Positions 30,561-30,580 of a stretch of DNA of 30,580 nucleotides are shown here, one piece after another (the stretch's first letter is position 1; the number at the start of each line of letters is the position of its first letter). The notes beneath the pieces were generated by a model. The model worked only from the letters and a program-made list of their open reading frames with translations, did no database searches and was not told the origin of the DNA. The DNA is from a virus: IMG/VR virus record IMGVR_UViG_3300047409_000325, positions 1 through 30,580 of that record; one strand, given 5' to 3'. The translations under genes were made by a program, and so were the position numbers.

Positions 30561-30580
30561 ATCCTCTGTGAAAAACTGCC

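Noticed and set aside
1-30580. Insertion sequences, reverse transcriptase/diversity-generating element, rRNA
   Set aside because: No transposase, RT motif, template/variable repeat pair or rRNA stretch was seen.

Overview
The window reads as an almost complete, probably complete, temperate tailed-phage genome of the siphovirus (HK97-fold capsid, long non-contractile tail) type, GC-rich at roughly 63% by eye. Nearly every base is coding, and most neighbouring genes overlap by ATGA, GTGA or TGATG. The host cannot be named from the sequence. The attachment core is the 3' half of a tRNA whose anticodon (CGC), U70 and A73 fit tRNA-Ala. A GC-rich soil or environmental bacterium would fit the tail proteins, but that is a guess.

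Layout. (1) 68-7485, minus strand: the early/replication operon. It is read from a Cro-like gene and an excisionase-like gene through a putative annealing protein, an MT-A70 adenine methyltransferase, a PD-(D/E)XK nuclease, a Cas4-like Fe-S nuclease, a winged-helix replication-type protein with a candidate origin (DnaA boxes, hairpin, hexamer repeats), a cold-shock protein and many tiny genes, ending in an HNH nuclease and a cupin. (2) 7486-7575: divergent immunity switch with a near-consensus promoter. (3) 7576-11135, plus strand: lysogeny module with a repressor, a BrnT/BrnA toxin-antitoxin pair, a membrane-anchored protein translationally coupled to it, a tyrosine integrase, attP and one further small gene. 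(4) 11212-30541, minus strand: the late operon. Read from the right end it holds the large terminase, an RHH protein, a fused prohead protease-major capsid protein, an IPT/TIG protein, the portal, a collagen-like protein, head-tail connectors, tail terminator, tail tube, tail chaperones with a -1 frameshift site, tape measure, hub, fibres, a glycosidase-like protein, and a cluster of tiny membrane proteins presumed to act in lysis.

The attP lies inside the phage gene map, with phage genes on both sides and only one tRNA-fragment copy seen. The sequence is therefore the packaged or circular form, not an integrated prophage. If the ends join, the early minus operon runs from HNH and cupin straight into terL, so all lytic genes form one minus-strand arc. 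That arc ends at a strong terminator at 10538-10577, before it can run antisense into the integrase.

Points of most interest: the attP with paired 11-bp-period arm repeats; the four-gene overlapping brnT-brnA-membrane protein-int operon with a palindromic operator and an apparently leaderless start; the candidate origin inside the replication genes; the methyltransferase-nuclease pair in a genome that appears enriched for CTCGAG; the non-canonical head order (capsid before portal) with a protease-capsid fusion; and the absence of a recognisable small terminase and endolysin.
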